Shown: one piece after another, positions 6,847 to 9,548 of the stretch
Layout: each line of letters opens with the position of its first letter
Position numbering within the stretch: position 1 is the first letter of the stretch
Made by a program: the position numbers and the translations under genes
The notes under the pieces: generated by a model
Told to the model about the DNA's origin: nothing
Database searches by the model: none
Seen by the model: only the letters and a program-made list of their open reading frames with translations
Source of the DNA: an uncultured Collinsella sp.
GTDB taxonomy: Bacteria > Actinomycetota > Coriobacteriia > Coriobacteriales > Coriobacteriaceae
DNA length: 9,548 nucleotides
NCBI GenBank assembly: GCA_958424475.1
Contig: CATZTY010000022.1
Coordinates: 1 to 9,548 of the forward strand
Direction: 5' to 3'

Positions 6847-6875
6847 CCGGACGCGGCCGCGTGTGCGGCGTCCGG
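6847..6875 (-). promoter_or_regulatory. GC-rich hairpin at the ribosome binding site of the MgtE-like gene
   Basis: CCGGACGC (6875-6868 on the minus strand) pairs with GCGTCCGG (6854-6847), 8 perfect base pairs around 13 bases. Its 3' arm overlaps the GGAGG (6848-6844) of the mini-ORF. A CCCC run at its 5' side (6877-6874) could also pair with the GGGG of the main ribosome binding site (6834-6831), so it may occlude initiation. Confidence 0.45.
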
Positions 6876-6928
6876 GGACTTCTGGATATGTATACGCATG
6901 CGCGGGCGGCACGCCGCTCGACGCTTAC

Positions 6929-7016
6929 ACCCCGTGCATGCGCAGAAAGCACCTGCATGGGGTCATCGACTGTATGGTCGAGGTTTGGATTTCACCTGTA
7001 ACCTTTCTCTTGACCC
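6929..7016 (-). ncRNA. Structured leader RNA with two alternative folds (candidate switch)
   Basis: In the minus-strand transcript, GGGTCA (7016-7011) can pair with TGACCC (6965-6960), enclosing AGGTT/AACCT (7004-7000 with 6985-6981) and CGAC/GTCG (6980-6977 with 6970-6967) as a three-way junction. A competing long hairpin uses ACCCC (6963-6959) with GGGGT (6933-6929), then TGCA/TGCA and GTGC/GCGC around loop TTTCT: 13 pairs with two mismatches. The two folds share 6963-6960 and exclude each other, the architecture of a riboswitch or attenuator. The pairings are seen directly; a switching role and any ligand are inference. Confidence 0.4.
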
Positions 7017-7031
7017 TCATTAACCGCAGTA

Positions 7032-7040
7032 ACTATAGCA
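7032..7040 (-). promoter_or_regulatory. Extended -10 promoter motif of the metal operon
   Basis: TGCTATAGT on the minus strand fits the extended -10 pattern TGnTATAAT with one change. There is no good -35 box at 17 bases, as is common for extended -10 promoters. It would place transcription start near 7024-7026 and give a leader of roughly 200 nt before the MgtE-like gene. Confidence 0.45.
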
Positions 7041-7114
7041 TCAGCATCGCCCTGCGGCATCGAATTTATGCGCTGCACATTGCAGGCATACCAAACGCTG
7101 ACGCATCCGTGACA

Positions 7115-7143
7115 TAGTCATTGGGGACGTTCTTAAATGACTA
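7115..7143. repeat. TAGTCATT/AATGACTA inverted repeat around a GGGACGTTC core
   Basis: TAGTCATT (7115-7122) and AATGACTA (7136-7143) are perfect 8-bp inverted arms around GGGGACGTTCTTA, which shares its core with the repeat at 3230-3241. It begins 8 bases downstream of the deacetylase-like gene's stop codon. The stem could help end transcription of that gene, but there is no T-run. It is most simply a dispersed extragenic repeat. Confidence 0.55.
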
Positions 7144-7151
7144 CCCAATAA

Positions 7152-8558
7152 CTACTCTGTGGTGTCGTCGTCCTCGGCAAGTTGGGGGAACACGGCGTCC
7201 TTGGGCATGGCGACCTTCGTCAACGAGGTGAGCTTTTTGCTCAGCGACGTGTCTGTCTTGACCAGGTCGCTGAGCGTCACGATCTTGTAGCCGTCGGCGA
7301 CAAGGCCGTCGATAATCTGCGGCAGCGCCTCGAGTGTCTGCTCGGCGCATTCGTCTCTATCGGTGAGCAGCACGATATTGCCCGGCGTCACCGAATCGAG
7401 CACCGTCGAGACCTGCTCGTCGGCACCGTTGAGCAACCAGTCGCCCGAATCGATATTCCACGAGACCACGGCGGAGACCAGGTCCATCGCATCAATCCAG
7501 TTTTGCTCGTCAAAGGCAGCGTAGGGAGCACGCAGCAGCATCGTCTTCACGCCGGTCGCCGACTTAATTGCATCGGTGCCTTTCGTGATCTGTTCGCGTA
7601 CCGCCTCACGGTCCTGACCCTTGAGCGAATCGTCGCTGTAGCTGTTGGATCCGATCTCGCACCCGGCATCGACAATCGCCTTGGCCGTGGCAGGCGAGGC
7701 CTCGGCCACATCGCCCGAAAGGAAGAACGTCGCGGTGACGCCCTTTTCCTTGAGCACCTGCAAGATCTGTTTGGTGGCGCCGCTCGGACCCTCGTCAAAC
7801 GTCAGTGCCACGTACTTTTTGTTGCCCTTGGGCGCCACGCTGGCGCACGCCACGACGCAATCGGTGGCGGGCACAACCTCGCCGCGGTCCTGCGTCTTGC
7901 CCGACTGCTCACCAACCCACACCTCGGAGCGGCCCTGGACACCCCATGTCTGCACATACTCGATAGCGCCCGTACCCTCGACCTTGAGCTTGGGCTCGAT
8001 AACCGCAGCCTGAACCTCGTGCTTCTCGTAGGTGTTACGGCCATCCTTGACCGTCACCTTCTCGCCGCCCTCAAGTTCACGGCTATCCCATTTGCCCTGC
8101 TTCACGCGCTTGCCGTCGACCTTCACCGACAGCTTTTCGCCCCCATGGCGCTTGAGCACGCTGTCATCGACGGCCAGCAGGTCGCCCGCGTCGTAGGTGC
8201 CAGTCAACTCCTGGTCGTCGATGAGATTCTGCAGCGTAGAGCCCACACGCACCGCGGTCTTCTGGCCGTTGAGCTCCACGTCCACGCTGCGGTTGACGTA
8301 GCCCACGACGGCAGCGATAAACAGTACGAGCGCGCAACCCACGGCGATGAGCGCGTAGGGCAGGCGAGACGAACGACGGGGCGTACGGCCGTTGCCGATG
8401 CGAGCGCTGCGGTCGCTAAAGCCGCGGCTATGGTTGAGATACATCGCGCCGGGCTTACGGTGACGCTTGCGCTGACCGCTGGGCAGCTGCCCCAGGTCGC
8501 GGCGCGCCGTCGGACGCGCACCCGAACGCCCGTTTAAGTTGGATCCGTTTTGGCGCAT
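7152..8558 (-). CDS. Membrane-anchored polysaccharide-deacetylase-like protein, degenerate active site
   Basis: A 468-residue protein with a basic cytosolic N-terminus (1-65, rich in Arg), one membrane helix (about 67-87), an extracytoplasmic region (91-230) with short beta-rich repeats (VDVELNGQKTAVRVGSTLQN resembles DUF348/ubiquitin-like segments), and a NodB-type CE4 fold (about 248-432). CE4 enzymes remove acetyl groups from envelope glycans with a metal held by Asp-His-His. Here motif 1 is TFDEGP (253-258; normally DDG), motif 2 is GSNSYSDD (303-310; normally HTxxHP, so both His are gone: Asn305 and Asp309), motif 3 keeps RAPYAAF (Arg343), motif 4 is NIDSGDW (368-374), and motif 5 is IVLLTD (His replaced by Thr399). 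It is probably inactive as a metal-dependent deacetylase and may bind glycan or act otherwise. The reading frame is intact, so it is not a pseudogene. The ATG at 8558 is preceded by GGAGG at four bases. Confidence 0.88.
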   Translation of the reverse strand: MRQNGSNLNGRSGARPTARRDLGQLPSGQRKRHRKPGAMYLNHSRGFSDRSARIGNGRTPRRSSRLPYALIAVGCALVLFIAAVVGYVNRSVDVELNGQKTAVRVGSTLQNLIDDQELTGTYDAGDLLAVDDSVLKRHGGEKLSVKVDGKRVKQGKWDSRELEGGEKVTVKDGRNTYEKHEVQAAVIEPKLKVEGTGAIEYVQTWGVQGRSEVWVGEQSGKTQDRGEVVPATDCVVACASVAPKGNKKYVALTFDEGPSGATKQILQVLKEKGVTATFFLSGDVAEASPATAKAIVDAGCEIGSNSYSDDSLKGQDREAVREQITKGTDAIKSATGVKTMLLRAPYAAFDEQNWIDAMDLVSAVVSWNIDSGDWLLNGADEQVSTVLDSVTPGNIVLLTDRDECAEQTLEALPQIIDGLVADGYKIVTLSDLVKTDTSLSKKLTSLTKVAMPKDAVFPQLAEDDDTTE

Positions 8559-8579
8559 GTGCCCTCCCCCATAAACACA

Positions 8580-8609
8580 GCAAGCCGGAGCAACAGGTCT
8601 CCGGCTTGC
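8580..8609 (-). terminator. Hairpin after the PRC-barrel gene, possible terminator or attenuator
   Basis: An 11-bp perfect stem (GCAAGCCGGAG, 8580-8590, with CTCCGGCTTGC, 8599-8609) and an 8-base loop lie 21 bases after the PRC-barrel stop and just before the ribosome binding site of the deacetylase-like gene. On the minus strand it is followed by TGTGTTTAT, only a weak T-rich tract, so termination may be partial and read-through may feed the downstream gene. Confidence 0.55.
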
Positions 8610-8630
8610 CTCCCATCATTTGGTACGTCG

Positions 8631-9386
8631 CTATTTTGTAGCTTTTGACGAGCCTCCGCTCGCCTTTTGGTATTCGTCCTTAAATGCCCTGAACATGCCG
8701 CGCGTCTTGCCGAGCTGCTTGCCCAGTGCGCGACTGCCCTTGTCCACGGCAACCGATCCCTTGTCGTCAAGCACCTTGGCGCCCTTTTTGACCTTGTCGC
8801 CCACCACGACGCTGGCCTCGGCGACCTTGGCGGCCGCACCGCCCGAATACCCGAGCGACTTGACCTCGTCCGAAACAATCATCGCGCCGTCCGCATAGCC
8901 GCGCAGCATCGTCGGCGGCACCTGCGTGTCACCAACCAAAACACTCGAAGCAGCACCGGCGGTCACATAGAATGCCTGCACGATGCCCGAGCGTGGCTTG
9001 AACTCAACGTCCGAGCAATAGCCCACGACGTCGCCCGATTCCGTGCGCACGTCCATACCGACCCAGATGATGCAATCGTCCAGGTTGATGTCGAGGCGCT
9101 TGGCAGCGGCGGCATCGTACGTGTCCTTGACGTCATCGACCGCAATGGCGCCCTCGTAGACACCAATGGCGTCGAGCGCTACGAATCGGTCGGGACGCTC
9201 GATCATACCCGCGATATCGGACTGGCGGACCATAAAGCCGACCACGCGCGTACCGCCCGGGGTAAAGACCGGAAAGTGAATCTTTCCAAGCTTTTTAGGG
9301 CCGCGCGGCGTGCCGTCTTTTTTGGTGCGCTTGTCCTCGGTAGGCTTGCGATAGATCTTGGCGCCGACAAAATCCCCGGCGCGCAT
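8631..9386 (-). CDS. PRC-barrel domain protein
   Basis: A 251-residue soluble protein without signal peptide or membrane helix. It has two PRC-barrel-like segments: one at about residues 34-90 (FPVFTPGGTRVVGFMVRQSD) and one at about 105-165 (VRTESGDVVGYCSDVEF). PRC barrels are small beta-barrels found in ribosome-maturation, photosynthetic-reaction-centre and sporulation proteins, often as docking modules. The C-terminal 75 residues are rich in Lys, Ala, Gly and Val (VGDKVKKGAKVLDDKG) and look amphipathic or disordered. The ATG at 9386 shares a base with the TAA stop of the upstream gene, so it is translationally coupled to it and needs no strong ribosome binding site. Its specific role is unknown. 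The neighbouring MgtE-like protein also carries PRC barrels, but the two genes are separated by another gene and I see no direct sequence link. Confidence 0.8.
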   Translation of the reverse strand: MRAGDFVGAKIYRKPTEDKRTKKDGTPRGPKKLGKIHFPVFTPGGTRVVGFMVRQSDIAGMIERPDRFVALDAIGVYEGAIAVDDVKDTYDAAAAKRLDINLDDCIIWVGMDVRTESGDVVGYCSDVEFKPRSGIVQAFYVTAGAASSVLVGDTQVPPTMLRGYADGAMIVSDEVKSLGYSGGAAAKVAEASVVVGDKVKKGAKVLDDKGSVAVDKGSRALGKQLGKTRGMFRAFKDEYQKASGGSSKATK

Positions 9387-9548
9387 TATGCCTCGGTCGA
9401 GGGCTCCGCAGCCTCGGTATCAGCCTCGACGGCGTTCTCGACCACAACGTCGGCGGCAGGCGTCACGTTGCCGCCCGAAATGGCGTCGTTGAGCTGCTCG
9501 CGCAGCTGGTCCATGCGCTCGCGGGCAAGGTCGACCTTGGCGCGCAGG
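9386..9548 (-). CDS. C-terminal end of an unrecognised protein (5' end outside window)
   Basis: The last 53 codons of a gene that enters from the right edge. The visible part starts LRAKVDLARERMDQLREQLN, a charged amphipathic helix of coiled-coil type, and ends in an acidic Ala/Glu/Thr-rich tail (EADTEAAEPSTEA). Its TAA overlaps the ATG of the PRC-barrel gene as TAATG, so the two are one operon. The composition is similar to tails of YtxH-like or other small coiled-coil envelope-stress proteins, but too little is visible to assign a family. Confidence 0.75.
   Translation of the reverse strand, partial: LRAKVDLARERMDQLREQLNDAISGGNVTPAADVVVENAVEADTEAAEPSTEA

Larger units (their letters stand above)
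6824..7151 (-). promoter_or_regulatory. Promoter and long 5' leader region of the metal operon
   Basis: This 328-bp gap holds no gene except the mini-ORF at its left edge. Reading on the minus strand, it contains a GGGACGTTC repeat, an extended -10 promoter motif (7032-7040), a leader of about 200 nt with several complementary segments, and a GC-rich hairpin (6847-6875) just before the ribosome binding sites. The length and structure suggest RNA-level control, but I recognise no M-box or yybP-ykoY (Mn) riboswitch consensus in it. Confidence 0.5.

Noticed and set aside
6824..7025. Known Mg (M-box) or Mn (yybP-ykoY) riboswitch in the metal operon leader
   Set aside because: I could not find the conserved blocks of either class by eye. 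A covariance-model search would settle it.
7182..8537. Long plus-strand open frame of 451 codons antisense to the deacetylase-like gene
   Set aside because: It is the mirror of a real gene in high-G+C DNA: the product is rich in His, Arg and Leu with no recognisable domain or ribosome binding site, while the minus strand encodes a clear NodB fold.
7152..8558. Calling the deacetylase-like gene a pseudogene
   Set aside because: The frame is uninterrupted, the start has a good ribosome binding site and the fold is full length; only catalytic residues are changed.

Overview
The window is about 60% G+C and looks like a chromosomal stretch of a high-G+C gut Coriobacteriia, most probably Collinsella or a close relative. 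That assignment is inference from codon use, gene families and the style of the intergenic repeats; no rRNA or other marker gene is present. All six genes I can call with confidence are ordinary chromosomal cell-envelope, metal-transport or sugar genes. I see no tRNA, rRNA, CRISPR array, transposase or phage gene.

Layout. 1-756 (minus) is the first 252 codons of a ribokinase-type PfkB sugar kinase, cut by the window edge. It is divergent from 944-3160 (plus), a two-domain OatA/OafA-like membrane O-acyltransferase with a C-terminal SGNH esterase/transferase domain. A 547-bp convergent gap (3161-3707) follows. It holds a strong hairpin, a GGGACGTTC-type repeat, an AT-rich element bounded by 33-bp inverted repeats, and the terminator of the next operon. 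Minus-strand genes then run to the right edge: 4979-6823 (tandem PRC-barrel, MgtE_N, CBS pair and five membrane helices) and 3708-4970 (Nramp-family metal transporter) form a tight two-gene operon behind a roughly 200-nt structured leader. Further right lie 7152-8558 (membrane-anchored polysaccharide-deacetylase-like protein), 8631-9386 (PRC-barrel protein) and the tail of another gene (9386-9548), with which the PRC-barrel gene overlaps by one base.

How the genes work together. The MgtE-like/Nramp pair is probably one divalent-cation unit: a protein with cytosolic metal- and nucleotide-sensing domains, co-translated with a proton-coupled transporter. Both depart from the textbook signatures of their families. 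The OatA-like acyltransferase and the deacetylase-like protein are both envelope polysaccharide proteins, but the latter has lost the CE4 metal ligands and is probably not an active metal-dependent deacetylase.

The best candidates for something undescribed are: the leader RNA of the metal operon, which has two mutually exclusive folds; a TGAG tandem duplication at the start of the MgtE-like gene, which splits a well-initiated frame from the main one; the inverted-repeat-bounded AT-rich element; and the degenerate CE4 protein.
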